Part shown: in pieces, positions 34,283-43,911 of the stretch | Layout of the letters: the number at the start of each line of letters is the position of its first letter | Position numbering within the stretch: position 1 is the stretch's first letter | Assembly (NCBI GenBank): GCA_963545205.1 | Contig: CAUUHW010000003.1 | Location: forward strand, 191,491-255,490 | Length of the DNA: 64,000 bases | DNA from: CAUTYU01 sp963545205 | GTDB lineage: Bacteria > Desulfobacterota > Desulfovibrionia > Desulfovibrionales > Desulfomicrobiaceae | Reading direction: 5' to 3' | Program-made: the position numbers and the translations under genes | Notes under the pieces: generated by a model | Database searches by the model: none | Seen by the model: only the letters and a program-made list of their open reading frames with translations | Told to the model about the DNA's origin: nothing

Positions 34283-37200
34283 GTGTCATTTCCTTTTGAT
34301 GGCCAGCTGTTAAGCAGTGGAGCCGTTCCTGCCCATGTGTATAAAAGCGGGCCGTTCACCCGGTTTCAGCTCGCGCACCAGTTGTTGCGTCAGGGGAAGA
34401 GCGTTGTCCTGACGCTTAATACCGCTTCGGATGTCAAAGTCTATTCGCAATTGGCTGACACGCTGTTGCCACAAGATGATTTTACACACAAGAACACGTT
34501 TTTTCTGCCCGGCTATTTTCCCGGTGACAATCAGGCCCGGACATGGAACGAACGCTGGGAAACACTTTTTTTTCTCAGCGAGCTGAAGGCTCCGGTTTTG
34601 CTTGTTGCCTCTCTTGAAAATTTTATTTTGACTTGGCCGCATCCGCACGAGGCAGAGTCGTCTTTTTTGCGTTTACATCAGGGGGAAGAATATCGGCTTG
34701 AAAGCCTTGTCGAATTTCTTGTTGAAAACGGGTACAGCCGTGTTTCAACTGTGACCCGATCCGGCGAGTTTTCTTTGCGCGGCGATTTGCTGGACGTTTT
34801 TTCTCTTGGATACGGTTACCCGGTGCGGATTGATTTTTTTGGTGAACAAATTGAATCATTGCGCCTTGTTGAACCGCTTTCACAGCGTTCACGCCAGGAG
34901 GTGAAAGAGGTTGTTCTGGTTCCGGTTTCTTCAAAGGGAACAGTGGCAGAGCCTCAGACAACTGCCTGTTGGGAACGCTGGAGTAAGCTTGGAGAACTTG
35001 GGCCTCCTGCTAGGACATTTCTTGAAACAGAACGGGATAAATCGCTTCCAGCGTTGCTTCCGGCCATGTGGGGCAGAAAGCGGGCAACACTTTTTGACTG
35101 GCTGGACAAGGACGCTGTTTTTTTCTGCGTCCACGCCCGTGATATACGTTCCCGTCTGGATGAGGCTTTTTTCAAATGGCAAGATTTTTTGCAGGAAATT
35201 GACAACCGCTGGCCCTGGCAGGATTTGTTGATTTCGCCCTCGGAAATCAGGAAAAAATTCAGCACGTGTCCGCAGGTTCTTTTTGATGATCTGGTTCTTG
35301 GTGAGGCTGCTCAGGGTATGGAGCTTTTTGAACAGGAATATGGTACGTTTGAGCAGCTGTTCTGGGAGCCGACCAAGCGGGAGAGGCCGGCCAGAGCCCT
35401 GGTTGACGAGTTACGGCAAAGAAAAAAATCATGGAACCAGACTATTGTGAGTTTTCGTTCTCAGCGGTCTCGCCGCAAGTTTCTTGATTTTGCCGCCCAG
35501 GAGGGGCTTTCCTTTTTTGATGAGTACCTGCCGGAACAAAAAGGGCTGTTCGCCCTGGTTGGCGAAGTCGGTGTTGGCATGGCCTGTACCTGGAACAAAA
35601 CAGCTCTTTTCCCCGAACATATTTTGCAACCCGGCAAATCAGCGGTTAAGCAGAAAAAAGGGGTGTTTGCGGGGCTGCGTTCTTTTGACGGTCTGGAAGC
35701 GGGCGACCTGCTTGTTCACAGGGAGTACGGTCTGTGCCGGTTTGGCGGTTTGCAGCGTTTGAAGGTAGGAGAGGTTGCCAATGATTATCTGCTGCTTTTT
35801 TTTGCCAGTGACGACCGTTTGTATCTGCCTGTTGACAGATTGAGTCTTGTGCAACGGTACAAGGGGCCGGACGGAGCTTCGCCGCCTCTTGATAGGTTGG
35901 GCGGTGCAAGCTGGACAACGGCCAGATCACGAGTGCGCAAGGCTATTGAGAAAATCGCGCATGATCTGGTGGCCATGTACGCCTACCGCAAAGTGGCAAA
36001 AGGGTTTATATATGACGCCTTGCCGCTTGCCTATCAGGAATTTGAGCTTGGTTTTGATTTTGACGAAACACCGGATCAGGAAAAAGCCATTGCCGCTGTT
36101 CTGGCGGATATGGAACGGCCTGAACCCATGGATCGTCTGATATGTGGTGATGTTGGGTTCGGCAAGACAGAAGTGGCTATGCGGGCAGCCTTTCGGGCCG
36201 CCGTTGCCGGACGGCAGGTTGCGCTTTTGTGTCCGACAACGATTCTGGCTGAGCAGCATTATCAGAATTTTCGGGCCAGAATGGAGCCTTTTTCCATACA
36301 CGTGGCCATGCTCAGTCGTTTTGTTTCTGCGGCCAGACAAAAGGAAATTGTGCAGGCCACGGCCAAAGGGGCTGTCCAGGTGCTGATTGGAACTCACCGC
36401 CTTTTATCTGGTGATGTTCATCTGCCAAATCTTGGGTTGCTTATCCTTGATGAAGAGCAGCGTTTTGGGGTGAAGCATAAGGAACGTCTCAAGCGTTTGC
36501 GTCAGGACGTGGACGTGCTGGCGCTCACGGCGACACCAATTCCCCGTACCTTGCAGCTTTCCTTGTCCGGTATCAGAAGTCTAAGTGTGATTGAAACTCC
36601 GCCTGTTGACCGCCGTCCTGTTCAGACCGCGCTCATGGAGCGAAATATGCTGGACTTAAAAGGCATTCTGGAACGGGAGCTCGCGCGAAAGGGCCAGGTG
36701 TTTTGGGTGTACAACCGTGTCTCAGGTCTGGAAAGAGTTCTTGAAGAGGTTCGCCAGATTGCCCCCAATGCCAGGATTGGTATGGCCCATGGCCAGATGA
36801 GCGCGGCAACCCTTGAAAAAACAATGCACGCCTTTTGGCATGGTCAGCTTGATATTTTGGTTTCAACAGCCATTGTTGAGTCCGGTATTGATTTTCCCCG
36901 CGCCAACACATTGATTGTCGATCAGGCCCAGCTTTTCGGGCTGGGACAGCTCTATCAGCTGCGTGGTCGTGTTGGTCGTTCTGAAACCCAGGGTTATGCG
37001 TATTTTATTGTTCCCAGTCTGGACAGCATTTCAGAGCAGGTCAAAAAGCGGATGCAGATTATTTTGAATCTTGATTTTCTTGGAGCCGGTTTTCAGGTCG
37101 CTTTGGAAGATTTGCGTCTGCGTGGGGCCGGAAACCTGCTTGGCGAGGTGCAGTCCGGGAATATTGGCAAGGTGGGACTTGATCTGTTTCTGGAAATGCT

Positions 37201-37690
37201 GGAAGAAGAGGTGGCGCGAATAAAAGGTGAGCCGGCAAAACAGCATGCCGAACCGGAGATGAATATCAAGGTGCCCGCCTATATTCCTGAAACTTATGTG
37301 CTTGATTCCGCAATGCGATTGCAGTATTATAAAGAGCTGTCTTTGTGCAGAAAAAATGAAGAACTGCAAGGCGTGGAAGAGGAAATGGAAGACCGGTTTG
37401 GTCCTTTTCCGCTTGAAATGGAAACATTTTTTGGGGTATTGCGCCTGAAAATTGTATTGATGAATCTGGGAGCTGTTCGGGCTGACCTTTTGCCTGACAG
37501 GGTCATTGTGATCTGGGTTGAAGGGGAGAACGGTTTGGATATTGACGCATTGCTGGCCTGGATTTCCGCTCGTGATTTCGCGCGTCTTTTGCCGCCGGGC
37601 AAACTGGAAGTGCGTTTCAAGCAGGGCGTTTCTCCGGTTGAGGCGCTGTCCGAACTGGTGAGCGAACTTGGACAGCTTGTTTTGCTCTGA
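34283..37690 (+). CDS. mfd: Transcription-repair coupling factor
   Basis: 1,135 residues from GTG at 34283 (GAGGT about 6 nt upstream). N-terminal UvrB-like module (YSRVSTVTRSGEFSLRGDLL), RNA-polymerase-interacting CarD-like domain (GLEAGDLLVHREYGLCRFGG), then translocase motor with Walker A LICGDVGFGKTEVAMRAAFR, DEEQ box LLILDEEQRFG, TATPIPRTL, and helicase C motifs HGQMSAATLEKTM and VSTAIVESGIDFPRAN, ending in a TRCF domain. It strips stalled RNA polymerase and recruits UvrA. Length is typical. Its start lies 10 bp after the cheW terminator. Confidence 0.97.
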   Translation: MSFPFDGQLLSSGAVPAHVYKSGPFTRFQLAHQLLRQGKSVVLTLNTASDVKVYSQLADTLLPQDDFTHKNTFFLPGYFPGDNQARTWNERWETLFFLSELKAPVLLVASLENFILTWPHPHEAESSFLRLHQGEEYRLESLVEFLVENGYSRVSTVTRSGEFSLRGDLLDVFSLGYGYPVRIDFFGEQIESLRLVEPLSQRSRQEVKEVVLVPVSSKGTVAEPQTTACWERWSKLGELGPPARTFLETERDKSLPALLPAMWGRKRATLFDWLDKDAVFFCVHARDIRSRLDEAFFKWQDFLQEIDNRWPWQDLLISPSEIRKKFSTCPQVLFDDLVLGEAAQGMELFEQEYGTFEQLFWEPTKRERPARALVDELRQRKKSWNQTIVSFRSQRSRRKFLDFAAQEGLSFFDEYLPEQKGLFALVGEVGVGMACTWNKTALFPEHILQPGKSAVKQKKGVFAGLRSFDGLEAGDLLVHREYGLCRFGGLQRLKVGEVANDYLLLFFASDDRLYLPVDRLSLVQRYKGPDGASPPLDRLGGASWTTARSRVRKAIEKIAHDLVAMYAYRKVAKGFIYDALPLAYQEFELGFDFDETPDQEKAIAAVLADMERPEPMDRLICGDVGFGKTEVAMRAAFRAAVAGRQVALLCPTTILAEQHYQNFRARMEPFSIHVAMLSRFVSAARQKEIVQATAKGAVQVLIGTHRLLSGDVHLPNLGLLILDEEQRFGVKHKERLKRLRQDVDVLALTATPIPRTLQLSLSGIRSLSVIETPPVDRRPVQTALMERNMLDLKGILERELARKGQVFWVYNRVSGLERVLEEVRQIAPNARIGMAHGQMSAATLEKTMHAFWHGQLDILVSTAIVESGIDFPRANTLIVDQAQLFGLGQLYQLRGRVGRSETQGYAYFIVPSLDSISEQVKKRMQIILNLDFLGAGFQVALEDLRLRGAGNLLGEVQSGNIGKVGLDLFLEMLEEEVARIKGEPAKQHAEPEMNIKVPAYIPETYVLDSAMRLQYYKELSLCRKNEELQGVEEEMEDRFGPFPLEMETFFGVLRLKIVLMNLGAVRADLLPDRVIVIWVEGENGLDIDALLAWISARDFARLLPPGKLEVRFKQGVSPVEALSELVSELGQLVLL

Positions 37691-37740
37691 TATTGATTCT
37701 TGTTAAAAGCAGGCCGTATATTGGCCGTTGAGGATTTGGA

Positions 37741-38682
37741 ATGAGAAAAATCTGGTTATGTTCAGTCTTTTTAGTGGTGTTTCTTTTGGCGTTCAGTTCA
37801 GGAGCGAGCGCGCAAGAGGTTGTTGATCGAATTGTGGGCATTGTGAACGGACAGATTATTACCCTGCATGATTTGCATCTCAAGATGCAGCCGATTTTGT
37901 TTCAGACGCGGGGAAGAACACTTGACCCTCAGGAACAGGCCGCTCTTGATGATGTCCGCAAAAGAATTTTCAATGAAATCGTCAATTCCAAGCTCATTGA
38001 ACAGGAAGCTGAGCGACTGAAGATGAAAATTTCCGACACGGAAGTGGAAAATCATATCCGTCAGTTAAAAGAGGCAAATGGGCTGAGCGAAGAGCGGATG
38101 AAAGAAGAGCTGCGTTTACAGGGGCTTGACGAAGTGTCTTTTCGCGAAAAAATCCGCCAGGATATTTTGCGCCATCAGGTGCTGGTGTATATGGTACAGC
38201 GTAAAGTGGCTATTACAGATGAAGATATTGAGCGCTATTATCAGAGCCATAAAAAAGATTTCGCTTCTTCACGTGAGGTTGTTTTTCAATTCATTTTACT
38301 GCCAACGGAAAAGGAAATTCTGGCTTTGAAGCAGACCATTAAAGACGGGGGAGCTGATTTTGGTGAACAGGCAAAAAAATATTCTCAGGGGCTTGATGTT
38401 GATGAACAGGGAAATATTGGCCCTGTTGATTTGAATGTTCTGGACGTAACGTTGCGGAACAAGCTGAAGTCACTGACTGAACAGGAAATGAGCGAACCTT
38501 TTTCTTTTGCCGGAAATTGGGCTTTGTTGAAACTGGTCAGGCTGATAACCCAGGAGCCGACTTCACGCAAAGATGTGCGTGAAAAGATTCGTGATATTTT
38601 ATTTAAGCCGCTTGTAGACAAACGGTTTGATGAATTTATGCAGGAACTACGCGGCAAGGCCGTTATAGAGGTTATGCTGTAA
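37741..38682 (+). CDS. SurA-like periplasmic peptidyl-prolyl isomerase/chaperone
   Basis: 313 residues. Signal peptide of about 24 residues ending GASAQE. An N-terminal SurA_N-type chaperone domain (EVVDRIVGIVNGQIITLHDL, FNEIVNSKLIEQEAERLKM) and one parvulin domain near 165-270 (GADFGEQAKKYSQG, GNIGPVDLNVLD), then a C-terminal helix. E. coli SurA has two parvulin domains; one is common in this lineage. It assists outer-membrane protein folding. Confidence 0.85.
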   Translation: MRKIWLCSVFLVVFLLAFSSGASAQEVVDRIVGIVNGQIITLHDLHLKMQPILFQTRGRTLDPQEQAALDDVRKRIFNEIVNSKLIEQEAERLKMKISDTEVENHIRQLKEANGLSEERMKEELRLQGLDEVSFREKIRQDILRHQVLVYMVQRKVAITDEDIERYYQSHKKDFASSREVVFQFILLPTEKEILALKQTIKDGGADFGEQAKKYSQGLDVDEQGNIGPVDLNVLDVTLRNKLKSLTEQEMSEPFSFAGNWALLKLVRLITQEPTSRKDVREKIRDILFKPLVDKRFDEFMQELRGKAVIEVML

Positions 38683-38702
38683 AACAGGCTTGGGGCAGAA
38701 CT

Positions 38703-39689
38703 ATGAAACTGAAGGAACTGGGTACGCTCTTGCGGGAAGAGCGTTTGAAGCAGGGGTTGAGTCTTGATCATATTAAAGAGAAAACGAAACTCTCAGAATA
38801 TGTTTTACAGGCGATTGAAAATGGAGATGCGGCCAAACTGCCTGTTGAAGTATACGCAAAATCTTTTATTAAATCGTATATAAAAGAACTTGGTCTTGAT
38901 TCACCGGAAATCATAGAGGAACTGAATGAGCTTTTTCCAGCGGCCAGTCAGGAATTTTCTTCCGTGGAATTTCGTTCGGTCATGACCCCGCTTCCATCAA
39001 TTGTTCGGAGTCTGAAGTTAATTTTGATTGTTTTTTTTGTTTTTTTTCTCCTGGGGCTTGGATTATGGTTTGGTGTTTCATTTGTGAAAGACAGATGGCA
39101 AAAAAATCAAGATGTTGAGGTGAGCGGCGTACAAGAGAAAGCATCTGGTGATGAGTTTGCTTTTTGGGAAGGGCAAAAGGAAAAGTTTGGCGAACCTGAC
39201 ATCATTGAAAACAACCCACGGCCTGAACCCAAACGGGAAGGCCAATCCAGCCCCACTGTTCAGGAAAAGAAAGAAAAAAAACAGACGGAAAAAGAGGTAT
39301 CAAAACCGGCAAAGCGGGAAAAGGATGTCAGTTCGTCTGGTGCTGAAACCGCTGAAAAAGTGACGGCCAGGCAGGAGGAGGCGGGTGTCGCACAGGTACC
39401 GGCTCAGGTGCCGGAAGAATCAGGGGCTGGCCCTGAAAAGACTCAGGTTTTCAAAGTGACGGCCACGGACGGAGAATGCTGGGTAGGAGCGGAAATTGAT
39501 GGGAGCGTGCTTGAGAGGTATTTGTATCCGGGCCAAAGCACGAGTTTTTCATTCGGGCAGAAACTGCAGCTGAAAGTGGGCAATGCCACGGTTGTGCAGG
39601 CTTCCTTGAATGGCAAACCCTATAAAATTGCCGGTCAGGGCCCTGTGCGGGTCATTGAAATTTTGGCGGAAGAGCAGCTTGGACAGTGA
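38703..39689 (+). CDS. RodZ-like helix-turn-helix membrane protein
   Basis: 328 residues. N-terminal HTH_25 domain (LGTLLREERLKQGLSLDHIK, YVLQAIENGDAAKLPVEVYA), one membrane helix near 100-125 (LKLILIVFFVFFLLGLGLW), a low-complexity Lys/Glu/Pro linker near 155-235, and a C-terminal RodZ periplasmic domain (DUF4115: VTATDGECWVGAEIDG, PGQSTSFSFGQKLQL). It should link MreB to the membrane. Sits between surA-like and recO; recO begins inside its 3' end. Confidence 0.85.
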   Translation: MKLKELGTLLREERLKQGLSLDHIKEKTKLSEYVLQAIENGDAAKLPVEVYAKSFIKSYIKELGLDSPEIIEELNELFPAASQEFSSVEFRSVMTPLPSIVRSLKLILIVFFVFFLLGLGLWFGVSFVKDRWQKNQDVEVSGVQEKASGDEFAFWEGQKEKFGEPDIIENNPRPEPKREGQSSPTVQEKKEKKQTEKEVSKPAKREKDVSSSGAETAEKVTARQEEAGVAQVPAQVPEESGAGPEKTQVFKVTATDGECWVGAEIDGSVLERYLYPGQSTSFSFGQKLQLKVGNATVVQASLNGKPYKIAGQGPVRVIEILAEEQLGQ

Positions 39690-40425
39690 ATTTTCTTCAG
39701 AGGCTCTGGTGCTCAAGGTTGGGGATTTTGGAGAAAATCATTGCTGGGTACGTTTTGTTACGCCCACGCGTGGTCTGATGATGGCCTATGCCTTTGGCGG
39801 AAAAAAGAGCAGGCGGCGGTTTTGTGGCTGTCTTGACGCGCTTTCCTTTGTCCGCTTTCGGGCCCGCAGCGACAAGTTCAGGCGTTATTTCTGTCTGGAA
39901 GAAGGTCAGCTCATTGATTCTTTTTTCGATTTGAAACGCAATTCCGCGCGTCTTGGCATGGCGGTTAATTGCGCCCTGTTTTTTTCGGCTCTGTCGCAGG
40001 AAGGTCTGGGCGGAGATGAAAGCTATAAACTGCTTGTGCGAGTGTTTCAGGTGCTGAACAGTGTCAGGGAGGCGGGAGACCTTTTTCCGCTTTTGTTTCG
40101 GGCTCGTTTAGCGCATGAACAGGGATATTTCCCGCGTTCCAATCAGTGCGTCCATTGCGGTACAGATCTGGCTGCGGAGCAAAAATTTTTTTTCTGGCCC
40201 CAGGACGGCCGTCTGTATTGTCCTGCCTGTTCCCATTTTCAGGGGCTTTCTTTTTCTTCTCTTGTCCTGCCTTTTTTGCAGGGGCTTTTTTTGCGTGACC
40301 CCGCGTACTGGGCGGGAGTCAGGCTGGACAGGAATATGCGGCAGGAATGCACGCAGCTTGTGGACAGGTTTGTGGAAGGGCAGCTTGGACTGGTCTGGGA
40401 AGGCGGACGTTTCGTGAGGCATTGA
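39679..40425 (+). CDS. recO: DNA repair protein RecO
   Basis: About 248 residues from TTG at 39679, overlapping the RodZ-like gene by 11 nt; GGAAGAG lies upstream. N-terminal OB fold (EALVLKVGDFGENHCWVRFV, RGLMMAYAFGGKKSRRR), helical middle, and a zinc finger CVHCGTD ... YCPAC near 180-210. RecO loads RecA on SSB-coated gaps with RecR. Start is inferred. Confidence 0.9.
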   Translation: MDSEFSSEALVLKVGDFGENHCWVRFVTPTRGLMMAYAFGGKKSRRRFCGCLDALSFVRFRARSDKFRRYFCLEEGQLIDSFFDLKRNSARLGMAVNCALFFSALSQEGLGGDESYKLLVRVFQVLNSVREAGDLFPLLFRARLAHEQGYFPRSNQCVHCGTDLAAEQKFFFWPQDGRLYCPACSHFQGLSFSSLVLPFLQGLFLRDPAYWAGVRLDRNMRQECTQLVDRFVEGQLGLVWEGGRFVRH

Positions 40426-40448
40426 TTTGGTGAATAGAGGAGCATGGA

Positions 40449-41321
40449 ATGAATTTTCAGGACGTTATTCTTAACTTGCAGAAATTCTGGTCAGAATATG
40501 ACTGTGTTATCCAGCAACCGTATGATATTGAGGTTGGAGCCGGAACATTTAATCCGGCGACTTTTTTTCGGGTGCTTGGCCCTGAACCGTGGAAAACCGC
40601 ATATGTGGAACCCTCCAGGCGGCCAACTGATGGCCGGTACGGAGAAAATCCAAACCGGCTGCAGAGTTTTTATCAGTTTCAGGTTATTTTGAAACCAGGG
40701 CCTGAAAATGTGCAGGAGCTCTATCTGGAGAGCCTGGCCCATTTGGGTATTATGCCCGGCAAACACGATATCCGGTTTGTTGAAGATGACTGGGAATCGC
40801 CCACGCTTGGAGCCTGGGGGCTTGGCTGGGAAGTGTGGCTCAATGGCATGGAAATTTCCCAGTTCACGTATTTTCAGCAGGTCGGCGGGATTGATCTTTT
40901 TCCTGTCAGTGTGGAACTGACCTATGGAATTGAGCGTATCTGTATGTATTTACAGGAAAAAGATTCCGTTTACGATTTGGCGTATAATAAGACCGTGCGT
41001 TATGGAGACGTGCATCATCAGGGCGAGGTGGAACATTCCCGTTATAATTTTGATTGCAGCAACAAGGACATGTTGTTTCAGTTTTTTTCGTCCTGTGAAG
41101 AAGAATGCCGCTTTCTATGCGAAAAAAAGCTTCCCTGGCCGGCTTATGATTACTGTTTGAAATGTTCACATCTGTTTAATCTGCTTGATGCGCGTGGAGC
41201 TATCTCCATTACCGAACGTACCGCGTATATTGCGCGGGTACGGGCGTTGGCTTCGGCTATCGCCAGATTGTATGTTCAGCAGCGGGAAGAGCTTGGACAC
41301 CCCTTACTGAACAGAGCCTAA
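40449..41321 (+). CDS. glyQ: Glycyl-tRNA synthetase alpha subunit
   Basis: 290 residues. FQDVILNLQKFWSEYDCVIQ opens the protein; EVGAGTFNPATFFRVLGPEP and AYVEPSRRPTDGRYGENPNR are the class II motif regions, and FTYFQQVGGIDLFPVSVELT follows. Alpha2beta2 enzyme charging tRNA-Gly. GAGGAG precedes the ATG; glyS starts 22 bp later. Confidence 0.97.
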   Translation: MNFQDVILNLQKFWSEYDCVIQQPYDIEVGAGTFNPATFFRVLGPEPWKTAYVEPSRRPTDGRYGENPNRLQSFYQFQVILKPGPENVQELYLESLAHLGIMPGKHDIRFVEDDWESPTLGAWGLGWEVWLNGMEISQFTYFQQVGGIDLFPVSVELTYGIERICMYLQEKDSVYDLAYNKTVRYGDVHHQGEVEHSRYNFDCSNKDMLFQFFSSCEEECRFLCEKKLPWPAYDYCLKCSHLFNLLDARGAISITERTAYIARVRALASAIARLYVQQREELGHPLLNRA

Positions 41322-41342
41322 CCACGAGCAAGGAAAAAAGAT

Positions 41343-43424
41343 ATGGCAAATTTTGTATTGGAAATCGGAACAGAGGAGATGCCCGCTCGTTTCTTTCCGG
41401 AATTGACAGATTTTTTGGCAGCGGCGTTTCAAGATGAACTGGCAGCGGCCCGGCTTGATTGTGGCAATATTGAGACGTATTCAACGCCACGCCGAATGGT
41501 GGTGTGGATAGAAAATCTGGCGGAGCAGCAAAAGGTGGAGGAAAAGGAAATCCTTGGCCCACCGGTCAATATCGCCTTTAGTGAAGATGGGCAGCCAAAA
41601 CCCGCGGCTTTGGGGTTTGCCAAATCCCAGGATGTTGATTTTGAAGATGTGTACCGCACAACCACGGCGCGTGGTGAATATCTGGCTGTACGCAAAAAGC
41701 TGGGCGGCGCTAAAGCTGAAAGCGTGCTGGGCAAAGTGTGCGAAAATATTCTTGGCAGGTTGCCGTTTCCCAAAAAAATGCAGTGGGAAGAAAGCGGTTT
41801 TCATTTTGGCCGTCCTCTTCGCTGGCTGCTGGCTCTTCTGGACTCGCGGGTTGTAGAGATTACACTTGCTGGCCTGCGTTCCGGCCGGGAAACATATGGA
41901 CACCGGGTGTTAGCCGCGTCACCTTTTTCCGTGTGGGACGCGAGTGAATATTTTGAGGTACTGCGAGATAGGGGACACGTGGTTGTCCGTGAAAAAGACC
42001 GGCTTACGCGTATTCGCCAAAAAGGTGATGAACTGGCCCAGGGTGTTGGCGGCCGGGTTATCTGGAATGAGGGTCTGCTTGAGCAGGTGACCAATCTTGT
42101 TGAGATTCCTGTGCCGCTGCTTGGCCGTTTTGATGAGAAATTTCTTGAACTGCCAAAGGAAGTGTTGCTGACCAGCATGGAAACGCATCAGAAATCCTTT
42201 GGTCTTGAAGATGACAATGGCCGTCTGCTGCCATTTTTTCTGACGGTTATCAATTTGCAGACACCGGACGAAGAGCTGGTACGCAATGGTTGGCAAAGAG
42301 TGCTCAGGGCCAGACTGGAAGATGCCCGTTTTTTTTGGGAAGCGGACAGGAAAACACCTTTTGCCGATTGGCAGCAACGCCTGGAACAGGTTGTGTTTCT
42401 GGCACCTTTAGGCTCCATGGGGGATAAATCCCGGCGGCTGTCCAGGCTGGGAGGTTTTTTGGCCCAAAAACTGGCCCCGGAAATGAAAAAGGATTTGGAG
42501 CGGGCAGGACTTTTGGCCAAGGCCGACCTTGTTTCCGGTATGGTTGGCGAGTTTGACGATTTGCAGGGCATGATGGGCGGTATTTACGCCCGTTTGTGCG
42601 GTGAAAGCGAAAATGTATGCAGCGCGCTGTACGAACAATATCTGCCCGCGGGGCAGGCAAGTCCTGTGCCAGGGTCTGTTGCCGGAGCAATTTTGGCCCT
42701 GGCTGACAAGATTGATACCCTGGCCGGCTGTTTTGGCCTGAATATGATTCCGACCGGAACTGCTGACCCGTACGCCTTGCGGCGGCAGGTACTGGGCGTG
42801 TGTCGTATTGTTTTTGAGCACGGATTTGAACTTAATCTGGAAGAAATTTTTCTTTTGGCTCTTGATGGCTATGAAAATGTGGTCTGGAAAAATTCCCGTG
42901 AAAAGACACTGGCGGCCTTACTTGATTTTACAGCCCAGCGTCTGAAAGCCTTTTTTGCCTCACAGGGTTTTGAAACCCGGATTGTGGACGCGGCGCTTGG
43001 CGCGGATGCCAAAGATGTCCAGTCCTTGCGCCAGCGGCTTTCAGCATTGGCGGATTTTGCCCATGGGCCTGATTTTGACCAGGCTGTTCTGACTTTTAAG
43101 CGCGCGGACAATATTGTTCGTAAACAGGAAGCCTTGCGGCTTGACGGACAATTTGATCCGGCTCTGTTTGAGGAAGATGCGGAAAAACAGCTGGCAGAGA
43201 AAATGTCTTCCACAGAGCAGCGCTGGAAAACGTGTTGGGAGAAAAGTGAATTCGATCAGCTTTTGAAAATGCTTTTTGAGCTGCGTCCGGCAGTAGACGC
43301 TTTTTTTGATACGGTAATGGTCATGTGTGATGATGAGCAGGTGCGGAAAAACAGGTTAAACCTGTTGCACGCTCTTGTTCAGCGTTTGGGGCAGCTGGCA
43401 GACTTTGCCGCTTTGCAAATATAA
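41343..43424 (+). CDS. glyS: Glycyl-tRNA synthetase beta subunit
   Basis: 693 residues. ANFVLEIGTEEMPARFFPEL at the N-terminus, LRWLLALLDSRVVEITLAGL, FLTVINLQTPDEELVRNGWQ and AGAILALADKIDTLAGCFGL follow the GlyS order, and a C-terminal anticodon-binding DALR-like domain ends the protein. Essential partner of GlyQ. Length is normal. Confidence 0.97.
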   Translation: MANFVLEIGTEEMPARFFPELTDFLAAAFQDELAAARLDCGNIETYSTPRRMVVWIENLAEQQKVEEKEILGPPVNIAFSEDGQPKPAALGFAKSQDVDFEDVYRTTTARGEYLAVRKKLGGAKAESVLGKVCENILGRLPFPKKMQWEESGFHFGRPLRWLLALLDSRVVEITLAGLRSGRETYGHRVLAASPFSVWDASEYFEVLRDRGHVVVREKDRLTRIRQKGDELAQGVGGRVIWNEGLLEQVTNLVEIPVPLLGRFDEKFLELPKEVLLTSMETHQKSFGLEDDNGRLLPFFLTVINLQTPDEELVRNGWQRVLRARLEDARFFWEADRKTPFADWQQRLEQVVFLAPLGSMGDKSRRLSRLGGFLAQKLAPEMKKDLERAGLLAKADLVSGMVGEFDDLQGMMGGIYARLCGESENVCSALYEQYLPAGQASPVPGSVAGAILALADKIDTLAGCFGLNMIPTGTADPYALRRQVLGVCRIVFEHGFELNLEEIFLLALDGYENVVWKNSREKTLAALLDFTAQRLKAFFASQGFETRIVDAALGADAKDVQSLRQRLSALADFAHGPDFDQAVLTFKRADNIVRKQEALRLDGQFDPALFEEDAEKQLAEKMSSTEQRWKTCWEKSEFDQLLKMLFELRPAVDAFFDTVMVMCDDEQVRKNRLNLLHALVQRLGQLADFAALQI

Positions 43425-43471
43425 GCATGTTTTTGCTGCAAGAGTGATAAAATTTTGCGCCCCCAAATTGC

Positions 43472-43499
43472 TTGACATGCATCTGTTTTTGGATAAAAT
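43472..43499 (+). promoter_or_regulatory. Sigma-70 promoter for rpsT
   Basis: Consensus TTGACA at 43472-43477 and TAAAAT at 43494-43499 with a 16-bp spacer, 60 bp before the rpsT start. Confidence 0.65.
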
Positions 43500-43558
43500 G
43501 CATTGTTTTTAAATGATGTTGTAATGCAAAAACGATTTGTTTTTATAAGGAGTATGTT

Positions 43559-43822
43559 TTGGCTAATCATAAATCAGCCTTAAAGAGGCATCGTCAAAGC
43601 CTGAAAATCAATGCCCGGAACAGGGCCATGAAGACCCGTATTAAAAATGTCATGAAAGATGTCCGCCAGGCCATTCAAAATCAGGATAAAGAAGGCGCTT
43701 TGAACGCCCTGCGCAGAGCTTCTTCTGTTATGGACAAAGCTGCTGGCAAAAAAATACTGCATTGGCGTACAGTTGCCAGAAAAATTTCTCGTTTGAACAA
43801 GGCCGTTAATTCTCTTGCCTGA
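43559..43822 (+). CDS. rpsT: 30S ribosomal protein S20
   Basis: 87 residues, starting at TTG with AAGGAG upstream: ANHKSALKRHRQSLKINARN, then RAMKTRIKNVMKDVR and AAGKKILHWRTVARKISRLN. Basic helical protein that binds 16S rRNA early in 30S assembly. TTG start matches the poor-start habit of S20 genes, which are autoregulated in E. coli. Confidence 0.97.
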   Translation: MANHKSALKRHRQSLKINARNRAMKTRIKNVMKDVRQAIQNQDKEGALNALRRASSVMDKAAGKKILHWRTVARKISRLNKAVNSLA

Positions 43823-43842
43823 TTCTTGCTGTGCTGGAAATG

Positions 43843-43873
43843 AAGCCCGTCCTGTTCAGCGAGGGGCTTTTTT
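43843..43873 (+). terminator. Rho-independent terminator after rpsT
   Basis: AAGCCC (43843-43848) pairs with GGGCTT (43864-43869) around a 15-nt loop, and the T run continues to 43873. It lies 20 bp after the stop. Confidence 0.6.
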
Positions 43874-43911
43874 CTTGTGTCTTGGCCTTGAGTTGATAAC
43901 GGAGGAAGCAT

